Shown here one piece after another: positions 1 through 9,233 of a stretch of DNA of 64,000 nt. A model generated the notes under the pieces. It was not told where the DNA came from. It searched no databases and worked only from the letters and a program-made list of their open reading frames with translations. The DNA is taken from NCBI RefSeq assembly GCF_002237655.1, contig NZ_NOKT01000029.1:45333-109332 (forward strand). Reading direction: 5' to 3'. The position numbers and the translations under genes were made by a program. Position 1 is the stretch's first letter. Each line of letters starts with the position of its first letter. Origin of the DNA: Streptomyces sp. XY006 (GTDB lineage Bacteria; Actinomycetota; Actinomycetes; Streptomycetales; Streptomycetaceae).

Positions 1-1341
1 GAAGAACGTCATCAGCATCACGCGCGTCATGTAGAACGCGGTGATGGCCGCGCCGAGCAGGGCGCAGGCGCCGAGGATCCAGCCCTCGGTGCCGCCCTTG
101 GCGAACGCGGCCTCGATGATCTTGTCCTTGGAGAAGAAGCCGGACAGGCCCGGGAAGCCGATGATCGCCAGATAGCCGAGGCCGAAGGTGATGAACGTGA
201 CCGGCATGTACTTCCGCAGGCCGCCGTACCTCCTCATGTCGACCTCGTCGTTCATGCCGTGCATGACCGAACCGGCGCCGAGGAAGAGACCGGCCTTGAA
301 GAAGCCGTGCGTCACCAGGTGCATGATCGCGAAGACGTAGCCGATGGGGCCGAGGCCCGCGGCGAGGATCATGTAGCCGATCTGCGACATGGTCGAGCCG
401 GCCAGGGCCTTCTTGATGTCGTCCTTCGCGCAACCGACGATCGCACCGAACAGGAGCGTGACCGCGCCGACGATCGTGACTACCAGCTGTGCGTCCGGGG
501 CGCCGTTGAAGACGGCCGCGGAGCGGACGATCAGGTAGACGCCCGCCGTCACCATCGTCGCGGCGTGGATGAGGGCCGAGACCGGGGTCGGGCCCTCCAT
601 GGCGTCCCCGAGCCAGGACTGCAGCGGCACCTGGGCGGACTTGCCGCAGGCGGCGAGCAGCAGCATCAGGGCGATCGCGGTCAGCTTGTCCTCACCGGCG
701 GCACCGGCGAGTCCGGCCTCCCCGTGGTCGCCGAGCACCGGCCCGAAGGCGAAGGTGCCGAACCACAGGAACATCAGCATGATCGCGATGGACAGGCCCA
801 TGTCGCCGACGCGGTTGACCAGGAAGGCCTTCTTCGCGGCCGTGGCGGCGCTGGGCTTGTGCTGCCAGAAGCCGATCAGCAGGTAGGAGGCGAGACCGAC
901 GCCCTCCCAGCCGACGTACAGCAGCAGGTAGTTGTCGGCGAGGACGAGGATCAGCATCGCCGCGAGGAACAGGTTCAGATAGCCGAAGAAGCGGCGGCGC
1001 CGCTCGTCGTGCTCCATGTACCCGACGGAGTACAGGTGGATCAGCGATCCGACGCCCGTGATCAGCAGGACGAACGTCATGGACAGCTGGTCGAGCTGGA
1101 AGGCGACGTCCGCCTGGAAGCCCTCGACCGGGATCCAGCTGAACAGGTGCTGGCTCATGACGCGGTTCTCGGCGTCCCGGGCGAGCATGTCGCTGAACAG
1201 CACCAGGCCGAGCACGAAGGAGACGGCCGCGAGCAGCGTGCCGAGCCAGTGGCCGACGGCGTCCAGCCGGCGTCCGCCGCACAGCAGGACCGCCGCTCCG
1301 AGCAGGGGCGCCGCCACCAGCAGCGCAATCAGGTTCTCCAC
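1..1341 (-). CDS. nuoL: NADH-quinone oxidoreductase subunit L, 3' end missing
   Basis: This is a membrane-arm proton-pumping subunit of complex I. The GTG start at 1341 opens with VENLIALLVAAPLLGAAVLL, a typical NuoL first helix, and 447 codons run without a stop to the window edge. NuoL is usually a little over 600 residues, so roughly the last third lies outside. Alternating hydrophobic helices are evident along the frame. It follows nuoK by 15 nt in the conserved nuoJ-K-L order, so nuoM and nuoN are expected just to the left. Identity rests on both translation and position. Confidence 0.93.
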   Translation of the reverse strand, partial: MENLIALLVAAPLLGAAVLLCGGRRLDAVGHWLGTLLAAVSFVLGLVLFSDMLARDAENRVMSQHLFSWIPVEGFQADVAFQLDQLSMTFVLLITGVGSLIHLYSVGYMEHDERRRRFFGYLNLFLAAMLILVLADNYLLLYVGWEGVGLASYLLIGFWQHKPSAATAAKKAFLVNRVGDMGLSIAIMLMFLWFGTFAFGPVLGDHGEAGLAGAAGEDKLTAIALMLLLAACGKSAQVPLQSWLGDAMEGPTPVSALIHAATMVTAGVYLIVRSAAVFNGAPDAQLVVTIVGAVTLLFGAIVGCAKDDIKKALAGSTMSQIGYMILAAGLGPIGYVFAIMHLVTHGFFKAGLFLGAGSVMHGMNDEVDMRRYGGLRKYMPVTFITFGLGYLAIIGFPGLSGFFSKDKIIEAAFAKGGTEGWILGACALLGAAITAFYMTRVMLMTFF

Positions 1342-1356
1342 GATTCTCCCGACCCC

Positions 1357-1656
1357 TTACAGCTTCATCAGGCTGGCGTCGTCGACCGAGGCCGAGTGGC
1401 GGGCACGGAACAGGGACACGATGATCGCGAGCCCCACCACGACCTCCGCGGCGGCGACGACCATCGTGAAGAAGGCGATGATCTGGCCGTCGAGGTTGCC
1501 GTGCATCCGGGAGAAGGCGACGAACGCGAGGTTGCAGGCGTTGAGCATGAGCTCGATGCACATGAACACCACGATCGCGTTGCGCCTGATCAGCACGCCG
1601 GTGGCGCCGATCGTGAACAGCAGGGCCGCGAGATAGAGGTAGTTGACCGGGTTCAC
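1357..1656 (-). CDS. nuoK: NADH-quinone oxidoreductase subunit K
   Basis: A 99-residue three-helix membrane subunit of complex I, the normal NuoK length. It contains the family helix IVVFMCIELMLNACNLAFVA with the conserved membrane glutamate used in proton transfer, and a second acidic residue in the helix VVAAAEVVVGLAIIV. The GTG start overlaps the stop of nuoJ by 4 nt (GTGA), which indicates translational coupling. A longer upstream frame exists but runs through nuoJ in another phase. Confidence 0.95.
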   Translation of the reverse strand: MNPVNYLYLAALLFTIGATGVLIRRNAIVVFMCIELMLNACNLAFVAFSRMHGNLDGQIIAFFTMVVAAAEVVVGLAIIVSLFRARHSASVDDASLMKL

Positions 1657-2495
1657 TTCGATGCCTCCTCGGGCCGCTTGAACGTGGCCGGTTCGACGGC
1701 CTTCCGCTCCAGGCGCTCCTCGGCCCGCTGCTCCAGGGCCTTGAGGTCGTTGAGCGCCTCCTGCGACACGTCCCGGATCTGGCCGCGCTCGCGCAGCGTC
1801 TTGCTGACGGTGAGGTCGGAGGGGGTGCCGTCGGGCAGCAGACCCGCGATGTCGACCGCGTTGTGCCGGGCGTACACACCCGGTGCCGGCAGGGGCGGCA
1901 GCTGCTTGCCCGACCGGACGCGCTCCACGGCGAGCTCCCGCTGCGTCTTGGCCCGCTCGGTGCGCTCGCGGTGGGTGAGCACCATGGCGCCGACGGCGGC
2001 CGTGATGAGCAGGGCGCCGGTGATCTCGAACGCGAAGACGTACTTGGTGAAGATGAGGGCGGCGATGCCCTCCACGTTGCCCCCGGCGTTCGCCTGGCCG
2101 ATGCCGTTGAACTCCGTCAGGGAGGCGTTGCCGATCCCGCCGATCAGCAGCACGCCGAACCCGAGTCCGCACAGCAGGGCCAGCCAGCGCTGGCCCTTGA
2201 TGGTCTCCTTCAGGGAGTCCGCCGCGGTGACGCCGACGAGCATCACCACGAACAGGAACAGCATCATGATCGCGCCGGTGTAGACGACGATCTGCACGAC
2301 GCCCAGGAAGTAGGCGCCGTTGGCGAGGTAGAACACCGCCAGGATGATCATGGTCCCGGCGAGACAGAGCGCGCTGTGCACGGCCCGCCTCATCAGGATG
2401 GTGCACAGGGCGCCGATCACCGCGACCGTGCCGAGGATCCAGAACTGGACGGCCTCTCCGGTGGAGGTGGAGTAGGCGGCGAGCTGGGCGGTCAT
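1653..2495 (-). CDS. nuoJ: NADH-quinone oxidoreductase subunit J
   Basis: A 280-residue membrane subunit of complex I. The first ~170 residues carry five hydrophobic segments, including the family stretch VVQIVVYTGAIMMLFLFVVM. After the last helix there is a charged, probably cytoplasmic tail of about 100 residues rich in Arg and Glu. This is longer than in enterobacteria; I believe such tails occur in actinobacterial NuoJ, but that is recollection. The ATG overlaps the nuoI stop by 4 nt, and the 3' end overlaps nuoK by 4 nt. Confidence 0.94.
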   Translation of the reverse strand: MTAQLAAYSTSTGEAVQFWILGTVAVIGALCTILMRRAVHSALCLAGTMIILAVFYLANGAYFLGVVQIVVYTGAIMMLFLFVVMLVGVTAADSLKETIKGQRWLALLCGLGFGVLLIGGIGNASLTEFNGIGQANAGGNVEGIAALIFTKYVFAFEITGALLITAAVGAMVLTHRERTERAKTQRELAVERVRSGKQLPPLPAPGVYARHNAVDIAGLLPDGTPSDLTVSKTLRERGQIRDVSQEALNDLKALEQRAEERLERKAVEPATFKRPEEASK

Positions 2496-3157
2496 CGGCC
2501 GATCACCTTCTCCGACGCCGGTTCCGTCCCGCCGAAGGTCGAGTCGGCCTCCTGCACGACTTCGCCCTTGGAGTGGGCGACCTGCCGCTCGGTGCCGGGC
2601 GCGGCCTCCGTCACCAGGCCGCGGTAGTAGTCCTGTTCGTCCGTGCCCGGGTAGATGGCGTGGGGGGTGTCGACCATGCCCTCCTCCAGGCCCGCGAGCA
2701 GCTGCTCCTTGGTGTAGATGAGGTTGGCGCGGCTGGAGTCGGCCAGCTCGAACTCGTTGGTCATGGTCAGCGCGCGCGTGGGGCAGGCCTCGATGCACAG
2801 GCCGCACAGGATGCAGCGGGCGTAGTTGATCTGGTAGACGCGGCCGTACCGCTCGCCGGGCGAGTAGCGCTCCTCGTCCGTGTTGTCCGCGCCCTCGACG
2901 TAGATCGCGTCGGCGGGGCAGGCCCAGGCGCACAGTTCACAGCCGACGCACTTCTCCAGGCCGTCCGGATGGCGGTTGAGCTGGTGCCGTCCGTGGAAGC
3001 GCGGGGCCGTGGTCTTCGGCTGCTCGGGGTACTGCTCGGTCAGCCGCTTCTTGAACATGGCCTTGAAGGTCACGCCGAAGCCGGCCACCGGGTTCATGAA
3101 ACCGGGCTTGGTGTCCTTCGGTTCCTCGGCCTGCGAACGCTCGATTTCCTCAGCCAT
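2492..3157 (-). CDS. nuoI: NADH-quinone oxidoreductase subunit I (two 4Fe-4S clusters)
   Basis: A 221-residue peripheral-arm ferredoxin-like subunit that carries electrons towards the quinone site. Two motifs, CVGCELCAWACP and CILCGLCIEACP, supply eight cysteines for two 4Fe-4S clusters. The start is the ATG at 3157 (MAEEIERSQ) because a strong AAGGAGGCG ribosome site lies just upstream; the frame stays open to 3229, but that extension has no comparable site. The gene overlaps the end of nuoH by 8 nt. The ~60 residues after the second motif form an acidic tail. Confidence 0.95.
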   Translation of the reverse strand: MAEEIERSQAEEPKDTKPGFMNPVAGFGVTFKAMFKKRLTEQYPEQPKTTAPRFHGRHQLNRHPDGLEKCVGCELCAWACPADAIYVEGADNTDEERYSPGERYGRVYQINYARCILCGLCIEACPTRALTMTNEFELADSSRANLIYTKEQLLAGLEEGMVDTPHAIYPGTDEQDYYRGLVTEAAPGTERQVAHSKGEVVQEADSTFGGTEPASEKVIGR

Positions 3158-4529
3158 CGGACGCCTCCTTTCCATCCGTAGATCCGCCCAGAGATCCGTC
3201 ACTGTGAGTATCGGGCCCACCACTGACAATCAACTCCCGCTCACGGCGCGAGGGCCGTCGCGGAACCGGCGGAAGTTCCTGTCCGGGCAGGGGCGGTACG
3301 GGGAATCCGCCCGCCATCGGGTCGAAGGCGGCCGGGGCCTCGGCCGGCTGCTCGGCCTGCTTGGTCTTCTCGCGGAACATGTCGGCCACGAAGGAGAGCA
3401 GCAGCAGGGCGAGGACGGCGCCGCCGACGTAGAGGGCGATGTCGGCGAAGTCGTAGCCCTCGTTGCGCAGGGCCCGGACACTGGCGACGAGCATCAGCCA
3501 GACCAGCGAGACCGGGATGAGGACCTTCCAGCCGAGCTTCATCAGCTGGTCGTAGCGGACGCGCGGGAGGGTGCCGCGGATCCAGATGAACATGAACAGC
3601 AGCAGCTGGACCTTGACGGTGAACCACAGCAGCGGCCACCAGCCGTGGTTGGCGCCCTCCCAGAAGGTGCTGATGGGCCAGGGGGCCCGCCAGCCGCCGA
3701 GGAAGAGCGTGGTGGCGACGGCCGAGACGGTGACCATGTTGACGTACTCGGCGAGCATGAACATCGCGAACTTGATCGACGAGTACTCGGTGTTGAAGCC
3801 GCCGACCAGGTCGCCCTCGGACTCCGGCATGTCGAAGGGGGCGCGGTTGGTCTCGCCGACCATGGTGACGATGTAGAGGATGAAGGAGACCGGCAGCAGC
3901 AGGACGTACCAGCGGTCGGTCTGCCCCTCGACGATCGTCGACGTCGACATCGACCCCGAGTAGAGGAACACGGAGGCGAAGGCGGCGCCCATCGCGATCT
4001 CGTAGGAGATCATCTGCGCGCAGGAGCGCAGGCCGCCCAGCAGCGGGTAGGTCGAGCCGGAGCTCCAGCCCGCCAGGACGATGCCGTAGATGCCGACCGA
4101 GGCGACCGCGAGGATGTAGAGCATCGCGATCGGCAGGTCGGTGAGCTGCATCGTGGTGCGCTGGCCGAAGATCGAGATCTCGTTGCCGGCCGGGCCGAAG
4201 GGGATCACCGCGATCGCCATGAAGGCCGGGATGGCCGCGATGACCGGCGCGAGGACGTACACCGCCTTGTCCGCCCGCTTGACGATCACGTCTTCCTTCA
4301 GCATCAGCTTGATGCCGTCGGCGAGCGACTGGAGCATGCCCCAGGGGCCGTGCCGGTTGGGGCCGATGCGCAGCTGCATCCAGGCGACGACCTTGCGCTC
4401 CATGACGATGGAGACCAGCACGGTCACCATCAGGAAGGCGAAGCAGAACACCGCCTTGATGACGACCAGCCACCAGGGGTCGGTGCCGAACATCGAGAGG
4501 TCTTCAGCGGCGAAGTACGACGGGCTCAT
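3150..4529 (-). CDS. nuoH: NADH-quinone oxidoreductase subunit H
   Basis: A 459-residue membrane subunit at the junction of the complex I arms, forming part of the quinone chamber. It has eight or more hydrophobic helices and the family signatures ERKVVAWMQLRIGPNRHGPW near the N-terminus and GETNRAPFDMPESEGDLVGG in the middle. After the last helix (around residue 390) there is a Pro/Ala-rich hydrophilic tail of about 60 residues that is absent from short enterobacterial homologues. The ATG overlaps the nuoG stop by 4 nt (4526-4529). Confidence 0.95.
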   Translation of the reverse strand: MSPSYFAAEDLSMFGTDPWWLVVIKAVFCFAFLMVTVLVSIVMERKVVAWMQLRIGPNRHGPWGMLQSLADGIKLMLKEDVIVKRADKAVYVLAPVIAAIPAFMAIAVIPFGPAGNEISIFGQRTTMQLTDLPIAMLYILAVASVGIYGIVLAGWSSGSTYPLLGGLRSCAQMISYEIAMGAAFASVFLYSGSMSTSTIVEGQTDRWYVLLLPVSFILYIVTMVGETNRAPFDMPESEGDLVGGFNTEYSSIKFAMFMLAEYVNMVTVSAVATTLFLGGWRAPWPISTFWEGANHGWWPLLWFTVKVQLLLFMFIWIRGTLPRVRYDQLMKLGWKVLIPVSLVWLMLVASVRALRNEGYDFADIALYVGGAVLALLLLSFVADMFREKTKQAEQPAEAPAAFDPMAGGFPVPPLPGQELPPVPRRPSRRERELIVSGGPDTHSDGSLGGSTDGKEASDG

Positions 4530-7030
4530 GCCTCCACCTCCTTGGGGGCCTCGCCGGCGAGGGTCGCCGGGCCGATGCGGACGAGGGAGCCGGGCCGCGC
4601 CCCGGTGTCGGAGGCGACGCCGCCGCCGGCGGAGTTCAGCGGGAGCCACACCACCCGGTCGGGCATGTCGCTGATCTGCAGCGGGAATGCGACGGCGCCC
4701 TCGGGGCCGGTGACCGACAGGAGGTCGCCGTCCTTGACGCCCGCCTCGGCGGCCGTGGCGGCCGACACGCGCGCGCGTGCGGCGTGCCGCGTTCCGGCCA
4801 GGGCCTCGTCGCCCTGCTGCAGCACGCCCTGGTCGAGCAGGAGCCGGTGCCCGGCGAGCACGGCCTCCCCGGCGGCCGGGCGGGGCAGCGCGCCCGCCCT
4901 CTCCAGGGGCTCGGTGGCCCGCGGGCCGTCCCAGGGGCCGAGCCGGTCGATCTCCGCGCGCACGGTGCGCAGATCGGGCAGTCCGAGGTGGACGTCCATG
5001 GCGTCGGCGAGCATCTGCAGCACGCGCGCGTCGGTGGGCGCGAGGGTGCGGGTCATCTGGTCGGGCTTGAGCGCGGCCTCGAAGAAGCGGACCCGGCCTT
5101 CCCAGTTGAGGAAGGTGCCGGCCTTCTCGGCGACCGCGGCGACCGGCAGGACCACGTCGGCCTTGCGGGAGACCTCGCTGGGCCGCAGCTCCAGCGAGAC
5201 CAGGAAGCCCACCTCGTCGAGCGCGGCACGCGCGCGTGCCGGGTCGGGCAGGTCGGCGATCTCCACGCCCGCCACGAGGAGGGCCTGGAGCTCTCCGGTC
5301 GCGGCGGCCTCGACGATCTCGCCGGTGTCGCGGCCGTAGCGGTGCGGCAGGCCGGCGACGCCCCAGACGGCGGCGACCTCGTCCCGCGCGCGCGGGTCGG
5401 TGGCCGGGCGCCCGCCCGGCAGCAGCGAGGGCAGCGCGCCCGCCTCGACCGCGCCGCGCTCCCCGGCCCGGCGCGGGATCCACACCAGCCGGGCTCCGGT
5501 CGCGGCGGCGGTGCGCACGGCGGCCGTCAGACCGCCGGCCACCGCGGCCAGCCGCTCGCCGACGACGATCACCGCGCCCTCGGCGCGCAGCGCCTCGGCG
5601 GCGCGGGCACCCTCGTCCGCCAGGCCGACACCGCTCGCGAGCGCGTCCAGCCACTCGGTCTCGGTGCCGGGCGCCGCCGGGAGCAGGGTGCCGCCGGCCT
5701 TCTCCAGGCCGCGCGTGGTGTGCGTGGCGAGCGAGAAGGTCTTCTGCCCGTGCTTGCGCCAGGCCTTGCGCAGCCGCAGGAAGACGCCGGGCGCCTCCTC
5801 CTCCGCCTCGAAGCCGACCAGCAGGACCGCCGGGGCCTTCTCCAGCGCGGTGTAGGTGACGCCCGTGCCGTCGAGGTCCCGGCCGCGCCCGGCGATCTGC
5901 GCGGCGAGGAAGTCGGCCTCCTCACTGCTGTGCACGCGCGCGCGGAAGTCGATGTCGTTGGTGTCGAGCGCCACGCGCGCGAACTTGCTGTACGCGTAGG
6001 CGTCCTCGACGGTGAGGCGGCCGCCGGTCAGGACGCCGGTGCGGCCCCGGGAGGCGAGCAGCCCCTGGGCCGCGATCTGCACGGCCTCCGGCCAGGAGGC
6101 CGGTTCCAGCTCGCCCTCGGCGTTGCGCACCAGGGGCGTCTGCAGCCGGTCACGCTGCTGGGCGTACCGGAAGGCGAACCGCCCCTTGTCGCAGATCCAC
6201 TCCTCGTTGACCTCGGGGTCGTTCGCCGCGAGCCGCCGCATGACCTTGCCGCGCCGGTGGTCGGTGCGCGTGGCGCAGCCGCCGGAGCAGTGCTCGCACA
6301 CCGACGGGGAGGAGACCAGGTCGAAGGGGCGGGAGCGGAATCGGTACGCCGCCGAGGTCAGCGCTCCCACGGGGCAGATCTGGATGGTGTTGCCGGAGAA
6401 GTACGACTCGAACGGGTCGCCCTCGCCGGTGCCGACCTGCTGGAGCGCGCCCCGCTCGATCAGCTCGATCATCGGGTCGCCCGCGACCTGGTTGGAGAAC
6501 CGGGTGCAGCGGGCGCACAGCACGCACCGCTCGCGGTCGAGCAGCACCTGCGTGGAGATCGGGACGGGCTTCTCGTAGGTCCGCTTGCGGCCGTCGAAGC
6601 GGGACTCGGCGTCACCGTGCGACATGGCCTGGTTCTGCAGCGGGCACTCGCCGCCCTTGTCGCAGACCGGGCAGTCCAGCGGGTGGTTGATGAGCAGGAG
6701 CTCCATCACACCCTTCTGGGCCTTCTCCGCGACCGGGGAGCTGAGCTGGGTCTTGACGACCATGCCGTCGGTGCAGGTGATGGTGCAGGAGGCCATCGGC
6801 TTGCGCTGGCCCTCGACCTCGACGATGCACTGGCGGCAGGCGCCGGCCGGGTCCAGGAGGGGGTGGTCGCAGAACCGGGGGATCTCGATGCCGAGCTGTT
6901 CGGCGGCCCGGATGACCAGGGTGCCCTTGGGCACGCTGATCTCGGCGCCGTCGATCGTCAGCGACACGAGGTTCTCCGGCGGGACCGCCGCCTCTCCCCC
7001 GCCGGAGGGAGAGCTGGTGGTCACGGTCAT
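4526..7030 (-). CDS. nuoG: NADH-quinone oxidoreductase subunit G
   Basis: An 834-residue peripheral-arm subunit with several iron-sulfur clusters. The N-terminal ferredoxin domain has CDHPLLDPAGACRQC for a 2Fe-2S cluster. This is followed by a His-Cys 4Fe-4S region (HPLDCPVCDKGGECPLQNQ), a CVLCARC motif, and CEHCSGGC at the start of the molybdopterin-oxidoreductase-like domain. That large domain (about residues 220-834) follows the NuoG pattern and need not bind molybdenum. The gene overlaps nuoF by 4 nt and nuoH by 4 nt. Confidence 0.95.
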   Translation of the reverse strand: MTVTTSSPSGGGEAAVPPENLVSLTIDGAEISVPKGTLVIRAAEQLGIEIPRFCDHPLLDPAGACRQCIVEVEGQRKPMASCTITCTDGMVVKTQLSSPVAEKAQKGVMELLLINHPLDCPVCDKGGECPLQNQAMSHGDAESRFDGRKRTYEKPVPISTQVLLDRERCVLCARCTRFSNQVAGDPMIELIERGALQQVGTGEGDPFESYFSGNTIQICPVGALTSAAYRFRSRPFDLVSSPSVCEHCSGGCATRTDHRRGKVMRRLAANDPEVNEEWICDKGRFAFRYAQQRDRLQTPLVRNAEGELEPASWPEAVQIAAQGLLASRGRTGVLTGGRLTVEDAYAYSKFARVALDTNDIDFRARVHSSEEADFLAAQIAGRGRDLDGTGVTYTALEKAPAVLLVGFEAEEEAPGVFLRLRKAWRKHGQKTFSLATHTTRGLEKAGGTLLPAAPGTETEWLDALASGVGLADEGARAAEALRAEGAVIVVGERLAAVAGGLTAAVRTAAATGARLVWIPRRAGERGAVEAGALPSLLPGGRPATDPRARDEVAAVWGVAGLPHRYGRDTGEIVEAAATGELQALLVAGVEIADLPDPARARAALDEVGFLVSLELRPSEVSRKADVVLPVAAVAEKAGTFLNWEGRVRFFEAALKPDQMTRTLAPTDARVLQMLADAMDVHLGLPDLRTVRAEIDRLGPWDGPRATEPLERAGALPRPAAGEAVLAGHRLLLDQGVLQQGDEALAGTRHAARARVSAATAAEAGVKDGDLLSVTGPEGAVAFPLQISDMPDRVVWLPLNSAGGGVASDTGARPGSLVRIGPATLAGEAPKEVEA

Positions 7031-8373
7031 GCGTTCACCTCCGTGCGGTCGGCCCAGGCCGTCGACTTGGCCGGGTCGAAGGGGCAGCCCCGGCCCGTGA
7101 TGTGCTGCTCGTACTCCTCGCGGAAGTACTTGAGCGAGGAGAAGATCGGCGAGGCGGCGCCGTCGCCGAGGGCGCAGAAGGACTTGCCGTTGATGTTGTC
7201 GGCGATGTCGTTCAGCTTGTCGAGGTCGGACATCTGTCCCTTGCCGGCCTCGATGTCGCGCAGCAGCTGCACGAGCCAGTAGGTCCCCTCACGGCAGGGC
7301 GTGCACTTGCCGCAGGACTCGTGGGCGTAGAACTCGGTCCAGCGCGTGACGGCACGGACCACGCAGGTCGTCTCGTCGAAGCACTGGAGGGCTTTCGTGC
7401 CGAGCATGGAACCCGCGGCGCCCACTCCTTCGTAGTCAAGGGGGACGTCGAGGTGCTCGTCGGTGAACATCGGGGTCGAGGAGCCGCCCGGCGTCCAGAA
7501 CTTCAGGCGGTGCCCGGGGCGCATGCCGCCGCTCATGTCGAGGAGCTGGCGGAGCGTGATCCCGAGCGGCGCCTCGTACTGACCGGGGCTGGCGACGTGG
7601 CCGGAGAGGGAGTACAGGGTGAAGCCGGGCGACTTCTCGCTGCCCATCGACCGGAACCAGTCCTTGCCCCGGTTCATGATCGCGGGAACCGACGCGATCG
7701 ATTCGACGTTGTTCACCACAGTCGGGCACGCGTAGAGGCCCGCGACGGCGGGGAAGGGGGGACGGAGCCGCGGTTGACCCCGGCGGCCTTCGAGCGAGTC
7801 GAGCAGTGCGGTCTCCTCACCGCAGATGTACGCGCCCGCCCCGGCGTGCACGGTGATGTCGAGGTCGAGTCCGCTGTCCAGGATGTTCTCGCCGAGGAAG
7901 CCCGCCGCGTACGCCTCGCGTACGGCCGAGTGCAACCGCCGCAGCACGGGGACGACTTCACCACGGAGATAGATGAAGGCGTGCGAGGACCTGATGGCGT
8001 AGCACGCGATGATCATGCCCTCGATGAGGCTGTGCGGGTTCGCGAAGAGGAGCGGGATGTCCTTGCACGTCCCGGGCTCCGACTCGTCGGCGTTGACAAC
8101 GAGATAGTGCGGCTTGCCGTCCCCCTGGGGAATGAACTGCCACTTCATCCCGGTGGGGAATCCCGCGCCGCCGCGTCCGCGCAGACCGGACTCCTTGACG
8201 TAGGCGATCACGTCGTCCGGCGACATGGCGAGCGCCTTACGCAGCCCCTCGTATCCGTCGTGCCGCCGGTACACGTCCAGCGTCCAGGACTCGTCCTCGT
8301 CCCAGAAGGCCGACAGCACCGGTGCGAGCAGCTTCTCGGGGCTCATGTCTTTCAGCTCGGGTGCCAAGGTCAT
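7027..8373 (-). CDS. nuoF: NADH-quinone oxidoreductase subunit F (NADH/FMN site)
   Basis: A 448-residue subunit that oxidises NADH through FMN. The glycine-rich nucleotide segment SGLRGRGGAGFPTGMKW and the 4Fe-4S motif SCGKCTPCREGTYW are both present and in the expected order. The ATG at 8373 (MTLAPELKD) is chosen because it abuts the nuoE stop. A longer open frame upstream is only the antiphase reading of nuoE. Its C-terminal end overlaps nuoG by 4 nt. Confidence 0.96.
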   Translation of the reverse strand: MTLAPELKDMSPEKLLAPVLSAFWDEDESWTLDVYRRHDGYEGLRKALAMSPDDVIAYVKESGLRGRGGAGFPTGMKWQFIPQGDGKPHYLVVNADESEPGTCKDIPLLFANPHSLIEGMIIACYAIRSSHAFIYLRGEVVPVLRRLHSAVREAYAAGFLGENILDSGLDLDITVHAGAGAYICGEETALLDSLEGRRGQPRLRPPFPAVAGLYACPTVVNNVESIASVPAIMNRGKDWFRSMGSEKSPGFTLYSLSGHVASPGQYEAPLGITLRQLLDMSGGMRPGHRLKFWTPGGSSTPMFTDEHLDVPLDYEGVGAAGSMLGTKALQCFDETTCVVRAVTRWTEFYAHESCGKCTPCREGTYWLVQLLRDIEAGKGQMSDLDKLNDIADNINGKSFCALGDGAASPIFSSLKYFREEYEQHITGRGCPFDPAKSTAWADRTEVNA

Positions 8374-9233
8374 CACTCCCCCTCCTCGGCTGCGGGCCCG
8401 GCCGGGTGGGCCGGGTCGGAGGCCGACGTGTCCTGCGGCGCGTCGTGCGAGCTCAAGTGCTCCGTCGGTGACGGGTCGTGCGGTGCCCCGGTGCGGGCCG
8501 CCTCGCCGCGCGGGTGCACCACGCGCGCGGCGGACGCCTCGCCCTTGGCGAGCTTGAGGCCGACCAGGGAGGCCGGTCCGGCGCTGCCCCCGGACTCCAC
8601 GGCGCCGTCCCGCTCGTCGGGGAAGCCGGCCAGGATCCGGGCGGTGTCCTTGAAGGTGCACAGCGGCGCCCCGCGCGTGGGCGTGACCGGGCGGCCCGCG
8701 CGCAGGTCGTCGACGAGACGCTTGGCGCTGGAGGGGGTCTGGTTGTCGAAGAACTCCCAGTTGACCATCACGACCGGCGCGAAGTCGCAGGCCGCGTTGC
8801 ACTCGATGTGCTCCAGCGTGACCTTGCCGTCGTCGGTGGTCTCGCCGTTGCCGACGCCGAGGTGCTCCTGGAGCTCCTCGAAGATGGCGTCCCCGCCCAT
8901 GACGGCGCACAGGGTGTTGGTGCACACCCCGACCTGGTAGTCCCCGCTGGGACGGCGCCGGTACATGGTGTAGAAGGTCGCGACGGCGGTGACCTCGGCC
9001 GTGGTCAGGCCGAGCACGTCCGCGCAGAACCGCATGCCGGTGCGCGTGACGTGGCCCTCCTCCGACTGCACGAGGTGCAGCAGCGGCAGGAGGGCGGAGC
9101 GGGAGTCCGGGTAGCGGGCGATGATCTCGCGCGCGTCGGTCTCCAGCCGGGCCCGGACGTCGTCCGGGTAGGCGGGTGCGGGCAGTTCGGGCATGCCCAG
9201 GCTGACGCCCCGCTCGGAAGAAGAGGTGGTCAC
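8373..9233 (-). CDS. nuoE: NADH-quinone oxidoreductase subunit E with a long C-terminal tail
   Basis: A 286-residue peripheral subunit carrying a 2Fe-2S cluster in a thioredoxin-like fold. Ligands are visible as CTNTLC and, about 40 residues later, ECNAACDFAP. The core ends near residue 200. About 80 further residues, rich in Ala, Gly, His and acidic residues, form a low-complexity tail not needed for the NuoE fold. The GTG at 9233 overlaps the nuoD stop by 4 nt (GTGA), which fixes the start. Confidence 0.93.
   Translation of the reverse strand: MTTSSSERGVSLGMPELPAPAYPDDVRARLETDAREIIARYPDSRSALLPLLHLVQSEEGHVTRTGMRFCADVLGLTTAEVTAVATFYTMYRRRPSGDYQVGVCTNTLCAVMGGDAIFEELQEHLGVGNGETTDDGKVTLEHIECNAACDFAPVVMVNWEFFDNQTPSSAKRLVDDLRAGRPVTPTRGAPLCTFKDTARILAGFPDERDGAVESGGSAGPASLVGLKLAKGEASAARVVHPRGEAARTGAPHDPSPTEHLSSHDAPQDTSASDPAHPAGPAAEEGE

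Noticed and set aside
259..2283. Long plus-strand frame across the nuoJ-L region
   Set aside because: It is antisense to three complex I genes with good motifs and reads as low-complexity Asp/Arg/Gly sequence.
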